The translations under genes were made by a program, and so were the position numbers. A stretch of 51,345 nucleotides of DNA from Acidobacteriota bacterium. Lineage in GTDB: Bacteria > Acidobacteriota > Terriglobia > Bryobacterales > Bryobacteraceae. Within the stretch, counting starts at the first letter, position 1; the number at the start of each line of letters is the position of its first letter. Location of the stretch: positions 1 to 51,345 of the forward strand of contig VFZY01000011.1 in assembly GCA_016870915.1 (NCBI GenBank), in the 5' to 3' direction. The notes beneath the pieces are model-generated. The model had not been told where the DNA came from, searched no databases, and was given only the letters and a program-made list of their open reading frames with translations. Of this stretch, positions 37,112 through 45,876 are shown one piece after another.

Positions 37112-37791
37112 CAACCGGTCCCAGGGTGGCCATGACACATGGAGCCTCAACCGTGATCCAGCCCTATCTGGATGCGCTGCGGGCTGTTGGACTTGAACCG
37201 GTCTGCAATCCCGCCTCTCTCGATGGCTTGGCCGGGCTGTTTCTGTGCGGCGGCACGGACGTCAATCCGGCTCTGTACGGCGCCGAAGCCCATCCGGAAA
37301 CCCAGCCGCCGGACATCGAGCGTGACGATCTGGAACTCCGGCTGCTGCGCGAGGCCCTGGACAAGGATCTGCCGACATTGTGCGTTTGCCGCGGTCTGCA
37401 ACTGTTCAACGTGGCGCACGGTGGAACGCTGGTCCAGCACTTGGAAGAGACGCCCCGGCATCGGGTCAAAGGCGAGGATGAGGCGCACAGCGTGGAGGCT
37501 GTTACCGGCACGACCGTGGGGCGGTTGTTGGGTGCCGGTCCCAAACCGGTCAACTCGCGCCATCACCAGGCAGTCGACCGGCTTGGCCGGGAACTGATGG
37601 TGTCGGCCCGCGCGGCGGACGGAACGGTCGAGGCGCTTGAGCGCCCGGACCGGACCTTCGCCGTGGCGGTGCAGTGGCACCCCGAGGATCGCCTGCAGTA
37701 CCAGCAGCACGACCTGCGGCTGTTCCGTGAGTTTGCCGAAAAATGCATCGGCCGGGCGGGGTCCGGTTCGGCAGGCGCAGGGTGCGATTGA
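37108..37791 (+). CDS. gamma-glutamyl-gamma-aminobutyrate hydrolase-like (peptidase C26)
   Basis: Class I glutamine amidotransferase-fold hydrolase of the PuuD class, 227 aa. The nucleophile is Cys94 in LCVCRGLQLFN, with His191 and Glu193 in QWHPED, and the PuuD signatures LFLCGGTDVNPALYG and NSRHHQAV. PuuD cleaves gamma-glutamyl-GABA in putrescine breakdown; the enzyme could act on other gamma-glutamyl compounds. It is coupled to the MATE gene (ATGA), which hints that the hydrolase acts on a compound the pump handles, or is a simple operon mate. The rpsA promoter overlaps its stop codon. Confidence 0.88.
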   Translation: MTTGPRVAMTHGASTVIQPYLDALRAVGLEPVCNPASLDGLAGLFLCGGTDVNPALYGAEAHPETQPPDIERDDLELRLLREALDKDLPTLCVCRGLQLFNVAHGGTLVQHLEETPRHRVKGEDEAHSVEAVTGTTVGRLLGAGPKPVNSRHHQAVDRLGRELMVSARAADGTVEALERPDRTFAVAVQWHPEDRLQYQQHDLRLFREFAEKCIGRAGSGSAGAGCD

Positions 37792-37816
37792 CTTCGGAAC
37801 GATACTCGGTTATAGT
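37788..37816 (+). promoter_or_regulatory. strong sigma-70 promoter of rpsA
   Basis: TTGACT (37788-37793), a 17-bp spacer, and TATAGT (37811-37816): five of six consensus bases in each box with ideal spacing. Transcription would begin near 37823, giving a leader of about 180 nt. The -35 box overlaps the stop of the upstream gene. Confidence 0.8.
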
Positions 37817-38004
37817 TCTGATGTACTGATTATTCAGTGGGTTGACGGTGTTTACACGTTTGAAACTACTGCCGGATTTCCGGGCTGGCCAAGCTCGCGG
37901 GCCAAGCTCTTATGCCGGCGGCGTTCCCGGTCTTGGCTGTTTCCACATGGCCTGTCCCGAACCTGTGCAATCCACCTGGTTGTCAGTAGCTCGGAGAATT
38001 GACC
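37792..38004. other. rpsA leader region
   Basis: No protein gene fits. The decamer GGCCAAGCTC occurs twice (about 37886-37895 and 37902-37911). A second TTGACG lies at 37842-37847 without a good -10. In gamma-proteobacteria the rpsA leader is the target of S1 autoregulation, so this transcribed leader may be regulatory; that is inference. Confidence 0.5.
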
Positions 38005-39777
38005 ATGTCCGCACGGCCTGGTGAACCAAGACCCGGGATTCCCGATTCCGGTGCTGCTTCCCCTGAAACCGGTGAGCCTGATTTCGATCAGGCCGCCGCT
38101 GATCTTGAGTATGAACACCTTCTGGAGGACTTCGGGCATTTAGCTCCACCGGCCGAAGGTGAGGTCATCGAAGGCCGCGTGCTCGGGCGGACCGATAACG
38201 AACTGATTGTCGATGTCGGCCTGAAGTCCGAAGGACTGGTCCCACTGAGTGAAGTTCAGCAGGCGGACGGCAGCATTCCCTTCCGGCGTGGCGACACCAT
38301 CGAAGTGATGGTGGACCGGCACCGCCCGGCGGTGGAGGGTTTTGTCCATCTTTCCCACGAGCGGGCCGCGAGGCTCCGGGCGTGGTCCAATCTGGAGGAT
38401 GCCTTCAACCAGAACCTCCTTATCTCGGGGCGAGTGACCAGCCGTACCAAGGGCGGCCTCAACGTGGATGTTGGCGTGCTTGCGTTCATGCCCGCCTCCC
38501 ATATCGACGTCCGTCCGGTGCACAACCTGGACTCGCTGGTGGGCCAGGATATCCCGGTTCGGATCGTGAAGATCAACCGCCGCCGGGGCAATGTCGTGGT
38601 GTCACGCAAGGCGGCGGTGGAAGAGGAGATTCTCAGCCGCAAGTCGCAGGTGCTGGAATCGCTTTCCGAAGGGGCCATCGTCACAGGGGTGGTCAAGAAT
38701 CTCACCGACTACGGTGCGTTCGTCGACCTGGGCGGCATTGACGGCCTGCTTCACGTGAGCGACATCTCCTACGGCCGCGTTGGGCATCCCTCGGAAGTGG
38801 TGAGCGTTGGCGACGAGGTCACCGCCAAGGTCCTGAAGTTCGACCGCAATCGGGAGCGTATCTCGCTCGGCATCCGTCAGATGACGCCCGATCCCTGGGA
38901 GTCCGTCGAGCAGCGTTACCCCTCCGGCGCGCACGTCATCGGCCGTGTGGTCAGCGTGACCGACTACGGCGCTTTCGTGGAACTGGAGGCCGGCGTGGAG
39001 GGTTTGATCCACATCTCCGAAATGACCTGGAGCCGCCGCATGAAGCACCCCGCCAAGGTGGTCAAGGTGGGCGATTCGGTGGAGACGGTTGTGCTGGATG
39101 TGAAACGTTCCGATAAGCGAATTTCGCTTGGGATCAAGCAACTGGAAGACGACCCTTGGACCACCGCGGCGGACCGTTACTCCATTGGCTCCGTTGTCGA
39201 GGGCCGCGTTCGCAAGCTCACCGATTTCGGCGCCTTCATCGAGATCGAGGAAGGCATCGACGGCCTGGTCCACGTGGGCGATATGTCCTGGACCAAGAAG
39301 GTAAAGCATCCCTCCGAGTTCGTAAAGAAGGGCCAGACCATCCAGGCTGTGGTGCTTCAACTGGACGCTCCCCATCGCCGCCTTTTGCTTGGCATCAAGC
39401 AGTTGCAGCCGGATGCATGGGAGACGTTTTTCCGTTCCCATCAGATTGGTGGTATCGTTCAGGGACGGGTGGTACGGGCGGCGGCCTTCGGCTTCTTTGT
39501 GGAGGTCGCGGCGGGTGTCGAGGCCCTGTGCCATTCCACGGAGATTCCGAACATGCCGGGCAAGCGCAAGGATGAGCCGCTCCTGATTACCGGCAACGAG
39601 TACGAGTTTAAGATAATAAAGATGAGCGAAGCGGAAAAACGTATCGGCCTGAGCATACGGTCCCTTACGGACGACGAAGAGAAATCGCGTCTTGAGGACT
39701 ACCAGCGCCATGCCGCCGCCGCAACCTCCACCATTGAGGAAGCGTTCTATTCGAAAGGGAAAACGGGCGGACGATGA
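38005..39777 (+). CDS. ribosomal protein S1
   Basis: 30S subunit protein S1, 590 aa, which binds and unfolds mRNA for initiation. Six S1 (OB-fold) domains are visible: domains 1 and 2 (about 45-200) diverged, then three strong repeats with the TDYGAFV/TDFGAFI signature (VTGVVKNLTDYGAFVDLGG, GRVVSVTDYGAFVELEAG, GRVRKLTDFGAFIEIEEG) and a sixth (QGRVVRAAAFGFFVEVAAG). Six domains is the standard count for the Gram-negative protein. ATG 38005 follows a TTG at 37999 in the same frame. It is followed immediately by an IHF/HU gene, as in many bacteria. Confidence 0.96.
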   Translation: MSARPGEPRPGIPDSGAASPETGEPDFDQAAADLEYEHLLEDFGHLAPPAEGEVIEGRVLGRTDNELIVDVGLKSEGLVPLSEVQQADGSIPFRRGDTIEVMVDRHRPAVEGFVHLSHERAARLRAWSNLEDAFNQNLLISGRVTSRTKGGLNVDVGVLAFMPASHIDVRPVHNLDSLVGQDIPVRIVKINRRRGNVVVSRKAAVEEEILSRKSQVLESLSEGAIVTGVVKNLTDYGAFVDLGGIDGLLHVSDISYGRVGHPSEVVSVGDEVTAKVLKFDRNRERISLGIRQMTPDPWESVEQRYPSGAHVIGRVVSVTDYGAFVELEAGVEGLIHISEMTWSRRMKHPAKVVKVGDSVETVVLDVKRSDKRISLGIKQLEDDPWTTAADRYSIGSVVEGRVRKLTDFGAFIEIEEGIDGLVHVGDMSWTKKVKHPSEFVKKGQTIQAVVLQLDAPHRRLLLGIKQLQPDAWETFFRSHQIGGIVQGRVVRAAAFGFFVEVAAGVEALCHSTEIPNMPGKRKDEPLLITGNEYEFKIIKMSEAEKRIGLSIRSLTDDEEKSRLEDYQRHAAAATSTIEEAFYSKGKTGGR

Positions 39778-40103
39778 CTGGCCAGACCCATAACGTGAAG
39801 CGGGAGAGCATGACCAAAGCGGATTTGATCGAGGAAGTCGCCAAGGTCATCGACATGACCCGGAAGGATGCCGAGGTGATCGTCGAGTCCATCTTCGAAG
39901 GCATCGTCCGCTCTCTCCGCGACGGCGACAAGATCGAGATTCGCGGCTTTGGCAGCTTCCGTACACGGCAGCGCCAGTCGCGGATTGGCCGCAATCCCAA
40001 GACCGGCGCCCGCGTCGATGTGCCCCCCAAGCGCATTCCGTACTTCAAGCCCAGCAAGGACCTGAAGGACCTGGTCAACGCGGCCGGCGGCGATCAGCTG
40101 TAG
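39774..40103 (+). CDS. IHF/HU-family DNA-binding protein
   Basis: Small dimeric DNA-bending protein. Starting at 39774 gives 109 aa with ATGA coupling to rpsA; starting at 39810 (GGGAG 4 nt upstream) gives 97 aa, the usual length of IHF beta. The fold is plain: N-terminal helices (MTKADLIEEVAKVIDMTRKDAEVIVESIF), the saddle strand IEIRGFGSFRTRQRQSR, and the DNA-inserting tip RNPKTGARVDVPPKR with Pro in the intercalating position. The rpsA-ihfB order is also found in Proteobacteria, which supports the IHF-beta-like name. Confidence 0.92.
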   Translation: MTGQTHNVKRESMTKADLIEEVAKVIDMTRKDAEVIVESIFEGIVRSLRDGDKIEIRGFGSFRTRQRQSRIGRNPKTGARVDVPPKRIPYFKPSKDLKDLVNAAGGDQL

Positions 40104-40115
40104 CCGTCCTCTCCT

Positions 40116-40604
40116 ATGGACCGTCTCTGGAGCCCGTGGCGCTACAACTACGTCACTGCTCCCGGTCCGAAACCGGTGTGCGTTTTCTGCGAGAAGCTGG
40201 CTTGTGGAGATGATACGGCGTCTTTGATTGTGCATCGGGCGCGGGAGAACTTTGTGCTGCTGAACCTGTATCCCTACAACAGCGGCCATCTCATGATCGC
40301 GCCATTTCGCCACGTGGCGACGCTTGAAGACTCAGACCCGGGCCATCTCACTGAGCTCATGCTGCTGGCCCGCCGTGCCGAAACCATTCTCCGCGCCGTC
40401 TACCGCTGCCCCGGCCTGAATCTGGGCTTCAATCTTGGCGCATGCGCCGGTGCGGGCGTAGCCGGGCATCTTCACCTTCATATCGTGCCCCGATGGGAGG
40501 GTGATACCAACTTCCTCGGTGCCGTGGGCGAGACCCGCGTGCTGCCCGAGGATCTGGCGGCAACGTACAAAAAACTCGTCCAGCAGGATTGGAACCTCCT
40601 CTGA
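40116..40604 (+). CDS. HIT-family hydrolase
   Basis: Histidine-triad protein, 162 aa. The catalytic triad is His118-Leu-His120-Leu-His122 (HLHLHIVPRW), and a zinc pair CVFC is at 22-25. It matches the AP4A phosphorylase/Ap4A-hydrolase-like or aprataxin-like bacterial branch, cleaving AMP from nucleoside polyphosphates or nucleotide conjugates. The sequence starts MDRLWSPWRYNYV, a hallmark of the branch. It is separated by 12 nt from the IHF gene and by 1 nt from the next. It is in the rpsA run but its link to translation is unclear. Confidence 0.9.
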   Translation: MDRLWSPWRYNYVTAPGPKPVCVFCEKLACGDDTASLIVHRARENFVLLNLYPYNSGHLMIAPFRHVATLEDSDPGHLTELMLLARRAETILRAVYRCPGLNLGFNLGACAGAGVAGHLHLHIVPRWEGDTNFLGAVGETRVLPEDLAATYKKLVQQDWNLL

Positions 40605-40605
40605 T

Positions 40606-41577
40606 ATGCAAGCCTGGCAAGTGCACAACTGGTGCGAACCCGAACAGATGACCCTGGCCTCGATGGCGGCCCCGGATCCGGGTCCCGGAGAGGTGCGGAT
40701 CAGGGTGCATGCCGCCGCCGTCAACTTCTTCGACCTTCTCCAGGTGCAGGGCAAGTATCAGGTGAAGCCCCCGGTTCCGTTTACACCGGGGGCTGAGGTG
40801 GCGGGCGTGGTGGAAGCGGCCGGCCCCGGTGCGGCCTATGCGCCGGGCGCCGAAGTGGTGGCACTTCCCCTGGGGGGTGGCTTCGCCACCCATGTCACCA
40901 CGGGCCGGTTTGTGCTGCCGGTGCCACCGGGTCTTGACTTTGCCCAGGCCGCCGCACTGCCCATTGTCTACGGCACCTCGCTTTTCGCCCTCGAACACCG
41001 GGGACGGCTGCAACCCGGTGAGTGCCTCCTGGTGCATGCCGGTGCGAGCGGTGTAGGCATGGCCGCCATCCAGATTGGCAAGGCGATGGGAGCCCGCGTG
41101 ATTGCCACAGCGGGGAGCGCGGCCAAACTCGAGTTCGCCATGAAACAGGGCGCCGATGAGGCCATCGACTACAGCGATCCGGCCTGGGTGGACCGCGTGA
41201 AGGAACTCACCGGCGGCCGCGGCGCTGATATGGTCTATGACCCCGTGGGGGGTGACGTCTTCGATCTATCCACCAAGTGCGTAGCGCCGGAGGCGCGAAT
41301 CCTGGTCATCGGTTTCGCGTCCGGCCGCATCCCGGCCGTCGCGGCGAACCGTCTGCTGCTCAAGAACATCTCGGTGGTTGGAGCGATCTGGGGCAACTGG
41401 GTGGCCGCCCATCCCGGGTACGTCGCCGAATGCCACGAACGCTTCACCCGCTGGGTTGCCCTGGGGCGGATCCACCCCGCAGTGAACCACCGCTACCGGC
41501 TGGAGGACGTTCCGGTTGCACTGCGGGATGCGGCCAACCGCAAGATCTCCGGCAAGGCCGTGATTGTGATGGATTGA
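40606..41577 (+). CDS. NADPH:quinone oxidoreductase-like (MDR family)
   Basis: Zinc-independent medium-chain dehydrogenase/reductase of the quinone reductase/zeta-crystallin class, 323 aa from ATG 40606. Marks are FTPGAEVAGVVEAAGPGA, LPIVYGTSLFAL, the nucleotide loop AGASGVGMAAIQIGKAMGA and the NADPH-discriminating GSAAKLEFA. No structural or catalytic zinc cysteines are present. It would reduce quinones or alkenals using NADPH. Start is one nt after the HIT stop; the open frame extends back to 40501 only within HIT. Confidence 0.9.
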   Translation: MQAWQVHNWCEPEQMTLASMAAPDPGPGEVRIRVHAAAVNFFDLLQVQGKYQVKPPVPFTPGAEVAGVVEAAGPGAAYAPGAEVVALPLGGGFATHVTTGRFVLPVPPGLDFAQAAALPIVYGTSLFALEHRGRLQPGECLLVHAGASGVGMAAIQIGKAMGARVIATAGSAAKLEFAMKQGADEAIDYSDPAWVDRVKELTGGRGADMVYDPVGGDVFDLSTKCVAPEARILVIGFASGRIPAVAANRLLLKNISVVGAIWGNWVAAHPGYVAECHERFTRWVALGRIHPAVNHRYRLEDVPVALRDAANRKISGKAVIVMD

Positions 41578-41581
41578 GGCC

Positions 41582-42472
41582 ATGCTGCGCTGTCTGAACC
41601 CAGCTTGGCGCCGCGCCGGAGCGGCCTTTGCGATCCTTGGTAACCCGCGCAAGATGGACTCGCTCCGGCTTTCCCTAGGCGCCGGAGCGGCCTTTGCGCT
41701 CGTGGCCGTCACGGCGTTGGCTCAACCTGCCTCTGGCCCCGCGCGCGGATCCCTGCTGGCCGCCGGCGGTGGTGCCTTGGGGCCAGCCATCGTAAAGCGC
41801 TTCATCGATCTGGCCGGCGGACCCGGCGCACTGATCGTTGTCATTCCCACGGCGGGGGAACTCGACACATCTTTGCGGGCTCGCCTCGAACCGGGACTCC
41901 TGGTCAAGGCAGGTGCCCGCCGCATCCGAGTGCTCCACACGCGAGACCGCATGGTGGCAGACACCGAAGCTTTTGCAGCCCCGCTCCGGGAGGCCCGTGG
42001 GGTCTGGTTTGAGGGCGGACGCCAGTGGCGCCTGGTGGATTCCTACGCCGGCACCCGCACGCAGCGCGAAATCCAGAACGTGCTGGCCCGCGGCGGTGTG
42101 GTGGGCGGCACCTCGGCCGGCGCCTCCATCCTGGCGTCGTACATGGTGCGTGGAGCACGGGACGGCAACCACATTCTGATGGCGCCGGGTTATGAGGAGG
42201 GTTTCGGATTTCTCCGGAACGCCGCGATTGACCAGCACCTGTTTCGCCGGGGACGCGAGCGGGACATGATCCAGGTGGTCGCCGCCTACCCCGATCTTCT
42301 GGGCATCGGGATCGACGAAAGCACGGCCATCGTTGTCTCGGGGAATACGTTCGAAGTGATCGGGGCAGGGAAGGTGGCCATTTACAGCTCTGGCCAGCCG
42401 GCCAGCCCCGGGTACCAACTGCTTGACCCCGGCGTCCGCTTCGATCTCACCCAGCGGAAGCGCATCCCCTGA
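41582..42472 (+). CDS. cyanophycinase-like S51 peptidase, exported
   Basis: Peptidase family S51 (cyanophycinase/dipeptidase E-like), catalytic serine in GGTSAGA near residue 179. Two starts are open: ATG 41582 (296 aa) with a basic leader, or ATG 41654 (272 aa) giving a cleaner signal peptide (MDSLRLSLGAGAAFALVAVTALAQ). I favour 41654 for export. It would cleave beta-Asp-Arg dipeptide units of cyanophycin or other acidic peptides; cyanophycin synthetase is not in the window. The catalytic Gly-Gly-Thr-Ser-Ala-Gly and downstream GIDESTAIVV match. A 20-bp direct repeat flanks the second start. Its TGA overlaps the next ATG by one base. Confidence 0.82.
   Translation: MLRCLNPAWRRAGAAFAILGNPRKMDSLRLSLGAGAAFALVAVTALAQPASGPARGSLLAAGGGALGPAIVKRFIDLAGGPGALIVVIPTAGELDTSLRARLEPGLLVKAGARRIRVLHTRDRMVADTEAFAAPLREARGVWFEGGRQWRLVDSYAGTRTQREIQNVLARGGVVGGTSAGASILASYMVRGARDGNHILMAPGYEEGFGFLRNAAIDQHLFRRGRERDMIQVVAAYPDLLGIGIDESTAIVVSGNTFEVIGAGKVAIYSSGQPASPGYQLLDPGVRFDLTQRKRIP
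41613..41698. repeat. 20-bp in-frame direct repeat at the signal peptide
   Basis: GCGCCGGAGCGGCCTTTGCG is at 41613-41632 and again at 41679-41698, 66 nt apart and in frame. Both copies code for an AGAAFA peptide, and ATG 41654 lies between them, so an old duplication may have created or lost one of the two starts. Confidence 0.7.
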
Positions 42473-44373
42473 TGGCCGGCGCAGCGATCTTCCTCAGCGC
42501 CCTGCTGCTGTTTCTCATCCAGCCGGTCATGGCCCGCCAGTTGCTGCCGCTGTTTGGGGGCTCCGCCGGGGTGTGGGCCACGTCGATGCTTTTTTTCCAG
42601 GCGCTGCTTCTGGCGGGTTATGCTTACGCCCACGGCGCCGTGCGCCACATCAACCCGCAACTGTTCCGGCTCACCCATACGGCGCTGGCTCTGCTGAGCG
42701 GCATCCTGCTGGCCGTCCCGCTGCCGGTGAACATCCATGGCTTGCCGCCGGCCGCCGATATCCTGCTGCGGCTTTCGATTTCAATCGGGTTGCCGTACTT
42801 CCTGCTGGCCTCGACAACTCCGCTGATACAGGCGTGGCTGGCCGTGCACCCTCAACCGTACCGGCTGTACGCCGTCTCCAATTTTACATCGCTGGCGGCG
42901 CTCCTCTCTTATCCGTTCCTCATCGAACCGCGGCTGGGCCTGGGGCTGCAACGGTTGGTCTGGACGGTGGCCTATGCCGCGGTGATGTTGCTGATCCTGA
43001 GCCGCCTTTGGAGTGTCCGTGCCGAACCCCGTTCCGGCCCCCCCCGCCCCCCCCACCCCCGCCAACTGGCTGTCTGGGCCGCGCTTGCGGCATTGCCATC
43101 CATCCTTTGGATCGCCGTCGCCAATCAACTCAGCCAAAGTGTGGCGGCCATCCCCTTGCTGTGGATTTTTCCCCTTGGCCTCTACCTGCTTGCCTTCACG
43201 CTGGTGTTCCAAAGCGACCGCTGGTATCACCCCGGCATCCTCCGCTGGCTCATCCCGCTGGCCGTTCTCGCGGTGCTGGCCGGCATCCGTCTTCACACCT
43301 GGAGCCGCAGCGCCTGGGCCGGCCTCTCCGTCTTTGGCTTCGGACTCTTCGTGCTCTGTCTCTTTTGCCTGGGTGAATTGGCCCGCCGCCGGCCGCCGCA
43401 AGCGCAGCTCACGGCCTACTACCTGGCGATTGCCGCCGGAGGAGCCCTGGGGGGCGCGGTGGTTTCCCTGGCCGCCCCCATCGTCTTCGATGACCACTAC
43501 GAACTGCCTGCCGCCATCGTTGTGATCGTTCTGCTGGCCATGGTCCTGCTGTACGGCTACCGCTCGCGGGCACACCTTGTGCGTCTGGCTCTGGTGGCGG
43601 GCGGGGCCACCGCGTACGCTCTGATGAGCCAGTCCGGCACCGGCCACAAGACACGGAACTTCTACGGAACCCTGGAAGTTCGGGACGCAGGAAAGGGCGA
43701 AGCGGCGCTGCGGGAACTGGTGAACGGCACCATCCTGCACGGTTCGCAGTTCCTCGCGCCACCATACCGCGCCATCGCCACCACCTACTATGGCGTCGAT
43801 TCGGGGGTGGCCCAGGCCCTCGACAAATTACCTGGCCCACGACGGGCGGGTCTGATCGGTCTGGGTGTCGGTACCCTCGCCCGCTATGCCCGCCAGGGCG
43901 ATGTCTTCCGCTTCTATGAGATCAATCCGGCGGTCATCGAAGCCGCCACCACCCAGTTCACTTTCGTGAAAGATTCCCTTGGGCGGGTGGAAGTGGTGCC
44001 AGGCGATGCCCGGCTTTCGCTCGAACTGGAAGCGCCCCAGCGCTACAATCTGCTGGCGGTGGACGCCTTTGCCGGTGACTCCATCCCGGTCCACCTGCTT
44101 ACAAGCCAGGCATTTGCGCTCTACTTCAGGCATCTGGAGCCGGAGGGTGTTCTGGCGCTGCACGTCACCAGCAAATACTACGATCTGGTGCCCGTGGTCA
44201 CCAATCTGGCCGCCGCCGCCGGCCGTCAGGTTCGTTTCGTGCGAAGCCCGTCCAATCCTCGCCATGACACAAAATCCGCTGTCTGGGCGTTGGTTCAAGG
44301 CCGTTCGTCCGAGAGGCCATCGGGGCCTGTCTGGACGGACGACTACTCAAACCTGATCTCAATCCTGAAGTAA
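42472..44373 (+). CDS. spermidine-synthase-like membrane protein (fused MFS-type)
   Basis: A 633-aa protein with an N-terminal half of about 12 membrane helices (from MAGAAIFLSALLLFLIQPVMARQLLPLFGG to about residue 375) and a C-terminal domain of the spermidine synthase fold (about 405-625, with YYGVDSGVAQALD, LIGLGVGTLARYARQGD, FRFYEINPAVIEAA and LLAVDAFAGDSIPVHLLT). The methyltransferase-like Asp/Glu dyad is present. Fused proteins like this are common in Acidobacteria; the substrate is unknown and need not be a polyamine. ATG shares a base with the S51 TGA. A C8-G-C8-A-C5 run at 43038-43060 codes for PPRPPHP between helices. Confidence 0.85.
   Translation: MAGAAIFLSALLLFLIQPVMARQLLPLFGGSAGVWATSMLFFQALLLAGYAYAHGAVRHINPQLFRLTHTALALLSGILLAVPLPVNIHGLPPAADILLRLSISIGLPYFLLASTTPLIQAWLAVHPQPYRLYAVSNFTSLAALLSYPFLIEPRLGLGLQRLVWTVAYAAVMLLILSRLWSVRAEPRSGPPRPPHPRQLAVWAALAALPSILWIAVANQLSQSVAAIPLLWIFPLGLYLLAFTLVFQSDRWYHPGILRWLIPLAVLAVLAGIRLHTWSRSAWAGLSVFGFGLFVLCLFCLGELARRRPPQAQLTAYYLAIAAGGALGGAVVSLAAPIVFDDHYELPAAIVVIVLLAMVLLYGYRSRAHLVRLALVAGGATAYALMSQSGTGHKTRNFYGTLEVRDAGKGEAALRELVNGTILHGSQFLAPPYRAIATTYYGVDSGVAQALDKLPGPRRAGLIGLGVGTLARYARQGDVFRFYEINPAVIEAATTQFTFVKDSLGRVEVVPGDARLSLELEAPQRYNLLAVDAFAGDSIPVHLLTSQAFALYFRHLEPEGVLALHVTSKYYDLVPVVTNLAAAAGRQVRFVRSPSNPRHDTKSAVWALVQGRSSERPSGPVWTDDYSNLISILK
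43038..43060. repeat. homopolymer C tracts within the coding region
   Basis: C8 (43038-43045), G, C8 (43047-43054), A, C5 (43056-43060) lie within the spermidine-synthase-like gene. Such runs are hot spots for slippage by polymerase and for sequencing error; the frame is intact as given. Confidence 0.9.
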
Positions 44374-44412
44374 CCCGCCATGTCCAGGGTGGCTTCCAGG
44401 CTGGCGCCCCGA

Positions 44413-45837
44413 CTAGCTCCAGATTTCGTTGATCAACGTGCCGCCAACGATCGTCGGCCGCTCGGCCCGGCCGTTGTGCATGTAGGTGAGCCTCAGATGG
44501 TCCAGGCCCATCAGGTGGAGGATCGACGCGTGGATATCGTGGACGTGGATGGGCCTTTCCACGGCCCGAAGGCCGATCTCATCCGTCGTGCCCACGTAGT
44601 GGCCGCGCCGGGCTCCGCCGCCGGCCATCCACATCGTAAATCCCCAGGGGTTGTGATCGCGGCCATCGCCCTTTTCGTTGAACGGCGTACGGCCGAACTC
44701 ACCGCCCCACACCACCAGCGTCTCATCCAGCAGTCCGCGCGATTTCAAATCCGCCAGCAGCCCCGCAATCGGCTTGTCCGAAACGCGGCACCACTTGTCG
44801 TGATTCCCGGCGATGTTGTTATGAGCGTCCCACCCCGAACCCGAACCGCAGTAAAGCTCGATGAACCGCACCCCGCGCTCCACCAGACGCCGCGCCAGCA
44901 GACAATTCCGCCCGAACGACTCAGTCTCCGGTTCATCCATGCCGTACAGCCGCCTGGTGGCCTCGGTCTCCCGGGTCAGGTCCACCGCTTCCGGAGCGCT
45001 GGCCTGCATCTGGTACGCCAACTCAAAGCTGCGAATGCGCGCTTCCAGTTCCGTGTCCTCTTGCTTGTCCTCGGCAAAGTGCGCGTTCACCCGCTTCAGA
45101 TAATCCAGCTTGCTCAACTGCTGCCGCGCCGTCGATCCGGCCACCGGTCTGGTGTTCAGGATGGGTGTCTCGCCGGTGCGGAACAGCGTGCCCTGATAGG
45201 AAGCCGGAATGAATCCGGAACTCCAGTTCTTGGGGCCGCCCAGCGGCTCCTTGTCGTCGGTGAGAATGACAAACGTGGGCAGGTTCTGATTCGCGCTGCC
45301 CAAGCCATAGGTCACCCACGCGCCCAGCGCCGGCCGCCCGGCGAGGATGTCGCCCGTGTTCATCTGGCAGACACTGCCCACATGGTTCAGACCATTCGCC
45401 CAGCAGGATCGTATGACGGTCAGGTCATCGACGTGCTGTGCGATGTGTGGATACCAGTCCGAACACCAGAGCCCGCTCTGTCCGTGCTGCCTGAACGTTC
45501 GCCGGCTGGCCATCAGAGTATTGCCCGCGGTGCCCATCGCCGTGATCGGGCGGCCGAACGACTCGGGCATCGGCTTGCCGTCCATGGCCGTGAGCTGCGG
45601 CTTGAGATCGAACAGGTCGATGTGGCTTGGACCGCCCTCCATGAAGAGGAAGATCACACTCTTGGCCTTTGCCGGATGGTGCCCCTGCCTTGGCGCCAGC
45701 GGGTCCCGCGTTGCCGCCTGAGCGGTATCCCGGGCCACCATGCTGGACAAAGCGAGTCCCGCCAGGCCGCTGCCGGCGTACTGGAAAAACTCGCGCCGCG
45801 ATCTCACCTGCCAGTGATGCCTGAGCTTGTCCAACAT
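44413..45837 (-). CDS. DUF1501 exported protein
   Basis: Second DUF1501 protein, 474 aa, with a Tat signal (VRSRREFFQYAGSGLAGLAL). It carries the same marks as the first: KSVIFLFMEGGPSHIDLFDLKP, NLPTFVILTD, WDAHNNIAGNH, VWGGEFGRTPFNEKG, GRDHNPWGF and HASILHLMGLDHL. It lies 39 nt downstream of its DUF1549/DUF1553 partner on the minus strand, so the pair order matches the pair at 19-23 kb. It converges with the spermidine-synthase-like gene. Enzymatic role unknown. Confidence 0.92.
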   Translation of the reverse strand: MLDKLRHHWQVRSRREFFQYAGSGLAGLALSSMVARDTAQAATRDPLAPRQGHHPAKAKSVIFLFMEGGPSHIDLFDLKPQLTAMDGKPMPESFGRPITAMGTAGNTLMASRRTFRQHGQSGLWCSDWYPHIAQHVDDLTVIRSCWANGLNHVGSVCQMNTGDILAGRPALGAWVTYGLGSANQNLPTFVILTDDKEPLGGPKNWSSGFIPASYQGTLFRTGETPILNTRPVAGSTARQQLSKLDYLKRVNAHFAEDKQEDTELEARIRSFELAYQMQASAPEAVDLTRETEATRRLYGMDEPETESFGRNCLLARRLVERGVRFIELYCGSGSGWDAHNNIAGNHDKWCRVSDKPIAGLLADLKSRGLLDETLVVWGGEFGRTPFNEKGDGRDHNPWGFTMWMAGGGARRGHYVGTTDEIGLRAVERPIHVHDIHASILHLMGLDHLRLTYMHNGRAERPTIVGGTLINEIWS

Positions 45838-45876
45838 AAGAGGTGCGTGTCCTTCGAAAAGCCAGTCGAGCGAAAA

